Shown here one piece after another: positions 28,501 to 40,500 of a DNA stretch of 64,000 nt. The notes under the pieces were generated by a model that saw only the letters and a program-made list of their open reading frames with translations, was not told where the DNA came from and did not search any database. The DNA is from Oxyruncus cristatus (taxonomy: Eukaryota; Chordata; Aves; Passeriformes; Cotingidae), in assembly GCA_013399855.1 (NCBI GenBank), contig VXAY01006827.1, positions 989,460 to 1,053,459 on the forward strand, given 5' to 3'. Each line of letters starts with the position of its first letter. Position 1 is the stretch's first letter. Made by a program: the position numbers and the translations under genes.

Positions 28501-31500
28501 GTTGTTCTGGAAAAGCTACAATTCACTTGGTACAGTATTTCTGGTGTAAAGAACGCTGGCTGTAGAAAAACAATCCACTGATAATTTAATTCCTTGTGTC
28601 GTCGTGAAACTGAAAAACTCTCAGTTTACTGAATGGAAAAAAAATATTTGAAAAAAAGAATGGCTGACTATGTAAGTATCACCTTGTGCTACATCCAAGG
28701 CCTCTTGCTGGTTGTCTGGCTGCTCTTTTGTAGGCAAAAAGGAGCTGAACGCTCTCTGGCTCCTTAGATCTGGTCCAACAAATGCACTGCCAGTCATGCA
28801 CACGGATCCAGCTTAAAACCCAGTGTGAGCCTAAAAGAAGCTAGTCAAACTGGCACCTACTCATGCAGAAGTAGATAGATTTGTCATGACAGGCTGATTA
28901 TTCAATGTAAAGAAACAGTTTAGCTTTTCTAATCTGGTACAAATACATCTTTCTCAGAGAAAAAAGTAAAAGGTCTAACAGTTCAAGTATTTATAAGTAA
29001 AGAAACCAACAAAAAAAAAAATTGTAACGTCAAAGTGAACCACAGGTATTTCTGCTGGAGCATTCTGCAAAACAGCCCCGAAGTTCTGTTCAGATAAATA
29101 AGATTTAACCCATTTAACCATTTGGGAGCTGCACATCTCTGCGGCGACAGAGGCGAGCAGGTCTGTTTCACACTGCACTTGGCTCTACGGTGAGTTTTAA
29201 GGACGGGCTGAAATACCCAATTCCAAGAACACTTTCTGTTTTCCTTCTCTTCCTGCTCACCTGCACTGACATGAAGAGCGAGGTGCTTTCCCAGCCCACA
29301 CTGTGAGGGCAGCCCTGCCAACCCACAGGGCTCCCAGGAAAGACCATCGAGAAAGTCGACCAAAACCAAAAGCAGAGACAAAGTCCTCCGCTGACTTCTC
29401 CCCTGGAATTTTCCCTGCTTAGGCAAGTTTGTGGTCTCCCCCATCCGGGAAGTATAATTAAGGCCAACGATCACCCAAGGTGCTGGGAGATCTAGGAGCT
29501 TGTTCTGCCTGTCATCATGACTGTCAGTGCTATTGGCATCACCCACAAACAGGGTCTCAATCGTGCAGGCTGAGAAATATTCTGAAATAGTGCCATCACC
29601 CACACAGGTCAGAACGTCCAATCTGAGATTAATAGACCAAAGATGGTGTTTTCTGTGCCTTTCCACTCTGAGTTACAGACAGAAGTTAAGAAAGCTGCTT
29701 ACTCATTGTAGGAGTCAACATTCGTCGAGCTCCACTTAAGGGATTTTCTCTTGTGTAAACTTGACTTTATAATTTAAAAAAAAAAAAAAAAGGGAAAGAA
29801 AAAAAAAAAAGTGGTGTTATGAAACAAAGACTTTTGGCAAGTGTACGGGATGCGTAAGCTGGAGAGCAGCATCTCCCAGACTGCCATCCTGGGAAGCTCC
29901 CTCCTCAGGGGGGCAGCCCCGCGCCAAGGGAGGGGGGACTGCCCTCCTGAGGAATGCTCCCGGGTCACTCCCAGCCGAACAAAGCCAGCGGGCTGCAGGG
30001 GGCCTCCGAAAGTTGGTTTTCCTCCCCCCCCTTCCCTTAATTTTTGGGGGAGGGTAACGAGATCCCTGTCTGCTTCTGTGTGATGAGAATGAAAAGAACA
30101 AGTGCTAACCCTACATCTCCCTGGACCCTATTTTGCTGGTTTTTTTTCAGCCGAAAATGTCCTGCAAACTGCTGGCAGGTTTTTTTAATGGAAAATACCA
30201 ATCGCCTAAGATCTATACCTAGCCTTTTGCCAATAATGAGAAAACTTCACCTTCTGTCCCCAGCAATTCTTAGGAAATCTTTTGCTGTTATTCCTACAAA
30301 TCCAATTACAGATTGTTGAGTAGCTAGTGGAGTAAGCTTATTGAGGAGTGTCACATCACTAAGTCGTGCGTATGTGTTTCAGTTTGTAATGTGGTCTGAG
30401 CCGCTGTAGAGGTGTCAACTTAAAATGCAAGTAAGTAGCAGAACAGGGCTAATCCCAGCCACTACTCCCCTGCAGCCAAATTGTAGCGCAATGAATGACA
30501 GTGGAAATGCAAAGATGCCACTGTGCTTATCACACACAGCCAGATGGTGGACCTGGATCAATGCACACATGCCACGATCAATGCATTTGATAAAGAATTA
30601 AGAAGAAAACTGTACATGTTATCAAAGAACTTGTACATGGCATAATTATGATTCTGCATGTGCTTACTGATGATATTGGAGACTCAGAGGCAGGTGATAA
30701 TGAAACTGATAGGAAGAAATAGCTTAAAGGCTACAGCATATGGCCTCAGCACTAAGAAATCTTGTCAAATAGTTCAGAAAGCTTTTTTAACTGTTATTAC
30801 AGGCTGCTCATAGTGCAGGCTGGTGGCAACCAGCCTTAATTTTTTCTTTTTTTTTTTTAAACACGAGTTGTCAAAAAGTTACAAAAGCTGTACTTTTCAG
30901 AATGGTTCAGAAAATAATTAAGATGCTATTGTGTTTTAAACATGGCAAAAAAACTACAGGTAGAGAGAGCATTCACAGTTTCGGAAGGGTTGGGGGGGTA
31001 GTTGGGCATTTTAAAATATATATAATTCCATGTTTCCTGAATAAATGTATTTAGACTTTAAGGGGGCTTGTGGCGGTTTAAGGAATGTACCTGGGTAGCA
31101 ATTTGCATCCAGAATGCCAATTTCTACAGATACAGTTTCGATATTATCGACATGTCGATATTATTAAAATGTATCAAAATGTACTCTCCACCAAATGTGT
31201 TCCCTGTTAGCGTTTGTGCTCTGTCAGCTGCATTACAGACACCTTGGAGGTGAAAGAAGGCAATTAAAAATTTGTGGAAAATAAAGTCCAAAGTAATAGA
31301 AAAAAAAAATTTATAATGTATAAAAGGTACCTAAAATACAAATTCTCATGCTCCAGTTGATAGATGAGCTGTCTAATCAACGCCTGGACGTAACTTAAGT
31401 GCTCTCATTAGTGTGAAGACCTTCAGGCTAAATAAGACTAAATCCCTTAAAAATTGCTTCTGCAATAGAAAAATCCCCCTTACCATTTTCCTCTGCCTAA

Positions 31501-34500
31501 ATCATATCAATTAAAAAGAGAGGAGGGGAGGGAGGGAGAGAGAGAGGCATTTTCACATGACTTTGTTTTAACTGACACTCAAACATCTATCTTCTGAATC
31601 CAATTTAAAATGTTTCAGCAAAAAAAAGTTCATTAGCAATCCAAGAAACAAAAAAAATCACATCGAGTTTAGTTTCTCTTTCACTTTAAACCTGAATCTT
31701 TACTCAGGGCTAAGGCACCGTAATGCCCACTGAATCCTTCACCGTAACTTCTTTTTTCCAACCCCAAACATTTAATCAACGTTGCAGTTTTACACTAAAT
31801 GACACAATTTACCAAAATGATCCTCCGGAAGAGTGAAGCGCAAATTTTATTTTCAATGGGCTGAGGAGGGACATTCTCCCTCTGCACCACCGCCCCCCCC
31901 CCCCCAACCCCCGNNNNNNCCCCCGCCAACCCCCGAATTTCAATTTGTCCTGACAAACCATTGGGTATTAAATTCTAAAGGCACGCAGAGTGCATAAAGA
32001 ACTGATGGCTTGATTAGCTCTTGTGGTGCAATTGAAGGAGCTGTCTCTCTCCCCGCTTCTCCATTTTGAGAAACACTTTGATCTTCGTTCAAGTCAATTC
32101 ATGAACATCAACTGACAAGACTGCATGAAACACCCCAATGGTTAGGCCCAAACTCGCAGCAAACTATTTGGTTTCATTAAGGCTTTAGGAGAAGTGACCA
32201 GTGACAGTCCTTTCATTCAGAAGCCAACAGGCAAGTGACTATTTAAACTTTAATGTGCACAATGTACTGCTGAAGGCCACTACACCTATAGTCAGTCACT
32301 CAAGTATGAATGCCTTTACCTACTATTTTGTGACATGTGAACTGCTAAGTGCAGCTGCAGTCTCATTAATGCATTCGCCCAGATTTGTTTGCAGGACTAA
32401 ATAGACGATTCACAGAATTTCTGGTGGGACAAACAACTGTATCTTCAAAGGAAGGTAGAACAGCAGGTGCTATGTAAAAGCCAGCGATTAAAAAAAAAAA
32501 AAAAAAGACTGTGTTTTTACATGCAGTAATTTACTCGACATTTGCACAAACGTAGCAGAAATATTATCTGTTCCAGCTGAAAATACGAAAGAACTGGAAT
32601 CACATCACCCGTAAAACGCAGCGTATTCGGGCTGGTGTCGAGCTTTGCTACAGTACACTACTTACACATCACTCTTCCCCTTTTTTTTGTTGTCCTCTCC
32701 AAAGAGTCCCACTTCAAAGAGCTCATTTTTGCACCAGTTCCTGTCAATGCAGGTCAGAAACACTAAAGTGGAAAGTGGCTGCAGTGCCGTGGCACAAAGA
32801 GTCTCCGCGGCTGAAATCAAACAAAGCCCAATTAAACTAATCATAACGTCCCAGTGAACACAAGGAAGCTCACCTGGTATTTCTGGACTTCTTGTGTGAA
32901 TTCCCAACTCTACTCGGTACTTGGTACTATAATTACCCTGACCAAAATACTGTGAAATTACTGCTCTGATCTACTAATGGCTGCAAAAAATCCCGTCGCT
33001 GTGGTTCCATGCCAAGGGGCCGTAGCAAGGTGGCGCAATGCTTTCTGACAGAGACGACAACTTCGAAAAACTCAAAAGGGAAAATTAACGGGATGTGGTT
33101 TATGTTGCCAAGGACTGTTCATTAATTACCAATTTAATCACCGCTGGAGGCATGACATTACAAAAATCTGGCTGAAAGTTCTAATAGATTATGAAGACCA
33201 CCTAAGAAGAGTGACCAAGAAATGTACAAAACAATTAATACTGTTTCACTGCTATCAAAGACACTCAGATTATTTTACATCAAGTGAAGCAAAAGAATTA
33301 GTAGCTTCACAGTGCCACCACTAGGAACTGTAAATACAATGGCACACAATTAGTAATGCACATGTGACTTTTCGTTCAAGGCATATATCCTTGGGAAAGC
33401 CAGAACACGATAAGGAGAACAAAAGAAACATTTTTAAATGAAATGAATAAAGATTTTAACTCTACCCTTGTGCATGCTGAGCAAGAACAGAATAGGCAAT
33501 GCAAAATACAGCTCTAAGTAATGGCGATATCATCCTGGGATTCACAACAGCGTGTACTGAACATCCACACGGAAAACGTCCACAGCTATTAGCAGAGATA
33601 GAAAAAGAGCATTCCAGAGGCTGAGAAACCCGGGTCTCGCTCTGTGCACAAAGGGATAGCTCTGAAAGAGAGACTTTTCTTTTTTTTTTTTTTTCTATTT
33701 TGGCTAATATTTATAAAGGGATAGAAGATGATGAAATTTTTGAACTGATTTTGCTGAGATGATCGTACAGTTCTGTTCGTGAGTTGACAGTCTATTTTCT
33801 GTCAGCGTGCAGGTTAATTGTACGGCTGCACACCGTGCAGCACCTTGAATTAACAGCCACGTAGTAAGTAACTGTGTATTTACATATTTAGGCCAGATGC
33901 TTAAGTGGTGTAAATAGATACAGCTTATGGAAATAACAGCAATAAAATTCAGCCGAGAAACTCAGGCATTTCTACCTAAAACTCAAACTGCTAACATTTG
34001 TCTTGCATTATCAAAGGTTATGCTTTATTCAGGAAATCCCTCCTGGTGTAAAACTGACAGTGCATACTAATTCTTCTTCGAAATTAGTTTACTTGCACTA
34101 ATTGATTTATTTTCCCAGCTTCGTCAGGGACTTGTCTACAGCAATATTTTTGTACAGTGAAATATCACAACTTCATAGTAAGAAAGTGCTTAAACAGATC
34201 AAATGTGAAGTCAAAAGACGTAGAACCTTCTTGGAAAGTTACAGATTATTTTTATTTTTCATCTATTGACTAATGTTAAATAAAACAACTTGCTTGTTCT
34301 TGCCATCAAGGAAATGAGATCAGGCTACCTCAACCTTGGCTTGTCGTTATAAAGAAGTAAATATCAGGTCAGTTGTGGTTTTGAAGTGTTCAGTCAGCAG
34401 GTCTAACCTTCATTTAAAGAAAAGTATATTGTTAAAACTGCTATAAAACTTGGAATGCTCATGAAATGTAAATACTCTACAGCATAGTCTTATCAGCTTA

Positions 34501-37500
34501 CACCATATTTAACCACTTTATAGTGACATACAGACAAGACATATAAATGAACAACAGGGAATAAGTTACCAAAGCTCAGGGATTACCAAAATAATGTTCA
34601 ATCTTTTTGCCAATTAGATGGTAACTGCTTCTTTGTAATCTCAGGAAGATCTAGTGATCATATCTAAATCTGGTTGCAATTATCATCATGACAGACTAGT
34701 CTTTTCTCAATCAATATTTTTCAATTAATATTAAAAGACCAAGGTTGCCATCTGCAAAGTCCTACACCTCAATAAATTAATGTTAGATGTTTAATTAATA
34801 GAGATCAGATTTTTTATCTATTTTTTTAAAGAAAAACAAGATAGGAATAACTTAGGAGTTCTTCCTTAAATGAATTAACATCATCACCTCAATCACAGAT
34901 ATTTATTTTCCAGTTGAGGAGACTACAAAAAAATCTACTCATGAGCTCGATGCCTTTCCTAATACAGCAGAAATAGGGATTCTGATTTCACAGAGAAAAA
35001 ACAATTACTTAATGAAGACATTTTGCACTGCTTTTCAAGAACCTGTTATTGGTGGAAAGAACACCTGCATTGCTACCTTGAGTTTCAGGCATCTTTCAAT
35101 CAAATTAAAATATTCTATTTTTGTTGTCTACTGTGAATTTGCTTTCTGTACCACTTCTGTTCATACTGGATAGAGTTTACTTTTTGGTCACTTATTGGAG
35201 TCAAACAGTTTGGAGCTTGTTAGTTCAGAGGGGCAGCAGATTATTGCAGGACATGATCAATAAATGGGGCCATTTATTAAACCTTTTTTTCTGAGCATTT
35301 AAAGTAATGCTTTGTTTTTATTTTAATGCAGCTGGCATATCCCATATCTGCACAAATGTATGCAACCAAAATTAGAATAAGAGCATAGAGACTCATATCC
35401 TTTCAGATTCTGTCACTTTCTGAAGCCTTTCTAAAGAGAACTTCCATTTCCACTGGTCTAGTGCATGCAAAAAAATGTTATCATTTTGCACTCAAATATT
35501 TATGAAAATGAAAAGCAATGGGCACAACCGATTGACACCTGAAGTAGAAAGGACTTATTAAATATGAATTAGATACAGCTGCAACAAGTCCTTTGAGCAA
35601 GGGAGTAATAAAAAGCAATATTCTGAGCAACGAGAAACAATCTCATGCCACAGCCCGTTCCTCTGCCCTCTGCACACAGACAGTGTTTGCGTGTTTGGAG
35701 GAAAACAGCTTTTCAGTGAAGTGTGTGCAAATTTTACTAAAAAAGCTGGATATAGCTGCTCTTCCAACCCTTTCTTTTTTAAATATATAAATATATATTT
35801 TGAGGCAGCTATTGCTGCCATTCAACTTGAATGAATATAAAACAATGGTAGCAGAGATAACTAAACCGAAATCTTTCTCTGTACAGAAAGCAGGTTAGCA
35901 ACAGTTGCATTTCAGCTCAACAGCAGCATCAGGATTACCCTCTGAACCAACCCCCCTTTCAGTGTATATTAATCTGGTTTTAAATATTTATTGTCCATAT
36001 GGAGCCCCTCACAATTTTTAGCGCCGTTCTCCTCGGAGGCTCCTGTGAAGAAAGAATTACTATTTTCCTGTTTCACGAAAGGCAAAAGACAGAGTGATTC
36101 CCTCCGGGTATCACGTTATTGAACTCCTGCATCCCAGAATCTATGCTAGATCCTAAATATGCAGAAATTTTGGCCACATCCATATAGGTGGCCAAGCCCT
36201 GCACCTAAATTCACCAAGAAGGAATCCTTAGCTCATGTAAAACCCAAATAACTTCAGAAATTACCTGTGGCCCCATTAGGGAGAAAAACACATCCTTTGC
36301 CAGATAAGCACTATTTTTCATGAACTCCACGTGATACTGCATTCCTTGCTAAAGCTGTCTAGGTTACAAAAACAAGTTAAAAGAATTTGACACAGGATTT
36401 AGGAGGTGCCAGAAATAAAACCAGTGGGCACAGTCTTAATTTTCACTCTGCTTCGTATCCTTTAAAACAGAGCCTTTTTGTAGCACCACCTTTTACTTTC
36501 ACTATCTCCTGGTCTTCAGCCCAGACCTGAGCTCTGCCCAGTGGTGTTCAGTACTTGAGTTTATTTTCACTGTTCAATACGTAGGCCCATCAATATGTGG
36601 CATCATTCTTTATGCCACAATATTCAAATCTTGCTCTGAAGACAGAATTATTAATTTCTCCTTTTCATGTCTATCTACAGTGCCCACCACTATGGTATTT
36701 AGGAGCCTCGAAAGCATTAATCACATTAATCACATTCCCTTCTCACACCATGCCATGGAAGCGTTATTACCCTGTTCTTCAGATGAGAACTGAGATGGAG
36801 AGATCCAGCTGAAAGGATCTGTCACTGGGTGCTTGCTCTGGGAAGCCTATTACCTGTTTGATTCTTTTTAGTATACTAAGCTTTATACAGCCCTTTATAT
36901 GTCTCAAGCACAGCTCCGATTGATTTCCCTGACAGACCTGGATGCTCAATATATCTGCAAATCAAACTTTCACCTCAAAGCAATACAGAAAGGAGGGATA
37001 CACAAATAGTGACCACTTGGAGGAAGTTTGGCTCAAAAGACTTAGCAGCTCTGATTAGGAACTCAGATAAAGGCAGCAGTACATTTAATTCTTTCAAGCA
37101 CCTTAACCATGACCTCATCTTTTTGCTCCTCACAATCCCTGCTTCATTTGTTGCACACTTTCCAATTTCTGCAATCAGAAGTGCAGAGGTCCTCTGGACA
37201 AACAGTCTTCTATATCACCTCTATCCTCTGAGGTAAATGAGACACAATTGCTTTGGGAAAAATAGTATGTGATCACATAATTAAAGACTACATCATAATG
37301 CATATACACAAAGGAGGTTAATTAAAGTTGCCTGTGCATTTCTTAACTCCTAATTCCATTCTCTGTAATCATGCTGACTCCATAACCATAGCCATTTGAG
37401 TTTGCAGAGTAAATGACAGCTGCAGTAAATTTCCATTCTTTATGTGGACCAGTCACTAAAGGCAAGTAAGACCAACATTTTGCCAATGGCCTTTGCAGAT

Positions 37501-40500
37501 ACTTGCTGACAGCAGAGGTACGCTGAGATGCAGGAATTACGGATTCCACTCCAGGTTCTGCAGATGAGGGTTCCCTGTTGGAAAGGCCTTTTAGGCCAAT
37601 GACTTCTGAATATTTCCCACTCGTGGTTCCCTCTAGCCTGCCACTTTGCCAGTTAGGTTGCACAGACCAGCTCCAGTCTCCTCACCTTTCCAACATCACA
37701 TTCCAGCCAAGCTGCCGCTGCTAACAAGCATCACTACAGGTTGATATTTTACAGCATCTGCTGGGAGCAGATATGTCCCTTCTAGCCCTGTGATATCCAC
37801 CATGAGAAAAGGCGAGTTAAATAAAAATGAGTAAGCTAATAAAAAGGCTCTCCTGGTTAAAAGCTAAGTGATTACAGCTGCTACACCGGATTGCAAATGA
37901 CACAAGCATGTCGTAAAAGAGTCACCACATGCACACGTACATCAAGAAAGCAAGCAGAAAGGCTGAGCTGTTTATAAATCTACCATAGAGAAAGGGATCC
38001 ATGAGGGGATCAGTAACTCTCTCTTAAGCTAATTCTTCCAGTCTCCGAAGGGCTGCATCAATTTTAATGACGCAGTTATGATCCTCCCAAACCACGCGTG
38101 TGATTTCAAGGAGGCTCTGATCAATGTAAGTCTCTACTTGGACTTCAAATACCTGCCTACCTACCTCCACATACAGCCTGCATGCATACAGCTTGCAGAT
38201 CGAAGGCTTCTGAGAAGCACCAAACAAACAGACACAACAGTGGAAAAAACTTCTCCCATGCTTTTTAAGTAGCGAAGAAACGGGGCTAATAAAAATACAA
38301 ACGGAGGAAGCAAGCAGAGAAAGGTGGGACTAAATCAAGTGGATTGAACAGGAGCGGAAGACAATGGGGCAGAAGGCACGTAGGGAAGATGTCTAAAGAA
38401 GAGAGAGTAAAGACAGAGGGTATTAAGAAAGAAAAATTAAAAAGGAGAAGAAAGGGAGCTGACATGGCCAGAGCAGAGAGCTGAAAGATAGTGTGAGGAT
38501 GAGGAAGGAACAAGACGACACGAAGTAAAGAAGGGAAAGAGGATACAGTTGCAGATGCAATGTAAAACGAGATTCAGAGGAAAAAAAAATTGAGTTATCA
38601 GGCACAAGAGCAAACTCAGTGCCTTAATATTTTGTTCCCAGAGCTTCATCAATTTCTGAGTTAAAATGAAAAAAAAGTAAGACAAGGAATAATAATACCA
38701 CCGAGCACAAATGTGAGGAGATGGAAGCACATTACAGCAAGAAAGAAGAATTAAGAAAAGAGGGGTAGATGGCCAGAGAATGAACATGTCACAGGAAAAC
38801 AGCCAGTACTTTATGAGAGGCTAGTTAGTGGTCAAAGAAGAGACAACAAAGATTAAAAAAAAAAAAAGAAAAGAAAAAAGAGAAGAGAATATTGGTTCTA
38901 CTAGAGAAAGGGTATGGCTTAGGCAGAAGAAGGTCTAACACTTTTTTTCAAAATGGAGTTTTACCAAAACAAATCAGGTGAGCACATACCAAGTAACTTG
39001 TATTCATGGCCATGGAACAGACTTGGAAATTTCCTCCCTGTCATTGGCCTTGAGCAGCGATACAGCCCGTGCTCACCGTGCACATTGTACAAACCCACAC
39101 GTTGTATTTTACACTCTTCTCACTTGGTTACTGAGAAAACAGCGATTCAGGGCTCTCACAAGACACATGTAAAGCAGTAACAGCAAGGCCTGTGAGACGA
39201 GATTTTTCAAAAAGTAACTAATGAGACTGCAGGCTTTGCTTAGCTGGGGTGACTGACGTTCAGAGCACACTCTGAAAGACTGGGATGCTTAAAGTTCTTT
39301 CTGTGAAGGTATCAAAAAAGGTGCAATTGCAAACTTCAAGAGTTACTTTTTCAAAAGTATTGCCCCTGGGCTATCTCTTCAAAGTTTTCTTATTTAAAAT
39401 TAGATCTTCCTGTTTTAAACCATTTTCTTTTGAATCTCAACCCATCCCGAAAATGAGCCTAGTCCAATTTCCTCTACTAAATGGTGATTCTCATTATCAT
39501 AACTCTCATTTGGATAACACACTACTATACAGTAGAGCACATTGACACATACAACACTGCTTTGAATCAAAGTTCTTATTATTAACCTTAATGACCAAAA
39601 AACCATGAATAGAAATAAGTCTGTACTAAACGTTAACAATCAAATGAGGAATGACCTGTAGAAAACTGCCACAACTACATCAAATGGAAAGGCCTCATCT
39701 CTGTGAAGATCAAATACGTTAAAGTAAAACAGAAAGCAATGTATTTTATCTTATATCTATATATGTAGATGCACATATGTATCCTCATTCAGAACATACA
39801 CATGTATGGATATTTATATAACACATGTATAACATATTCATGTTATATAGAGCTTTATATAGGAAATATGAACACTGTACCAGCCTCCATTAAAGACTCC
39901 ACTTTTATAGTTCATGTCTCCTACTGAAATGCATTAGGAGAACATTGAGCTTGGTAAGTCAAGCACTCAAAAGTTAGAAAATGTTGAAATTACAGCAGCT
40001 GTACAACCTTGCATTGGTTCTGACTGCATATAGTCTTTAACTGCATAACCCATACGTTTTTTTCCCTACAGGATACTTCTCTTTTTCAGTAGCCATGACT
40101 GACAATGGTCAGTGAATAAACAGCTGTTCAGTAGCTCACTTTACCCTCACCATTCACTACCTGCCCTATATCTTTTTTTAAACTACACTATTGAAAGTTT
40201 TCTCTGAACACGAAATTATCAATTTATTCCAGGGCATTTCTTTGGCAGTCTACACTCATATCTAAGAGTTTCCAAATCACATTTCCACAACACACTTCGA
40301 GCTGAGGAGCTTCTGTCATTCTTACGTGACAATCAACTCAAGAGTGCCCATCACAGTTCGCTCAGAGTGCCCAGGGTTTCACATGGGCCAGGATCATTTG
40401 TGCCAGCACAGATCTCCTCGAGCTTCCAATGGACGCAGCAAGAAACCTTGGCTCTGCCAAGCTGCCCTAAAAGACTGCCCCTTCCCTTTCCTGAAGGCTT

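Noticed and set aside
38423..38787. Leu/Ser/Phe-rich minus-strand frames resembling membrane proteins
   Set aside because: The hydrophobic look comes from the pyrimidine-rich strand of a low-complexity block.
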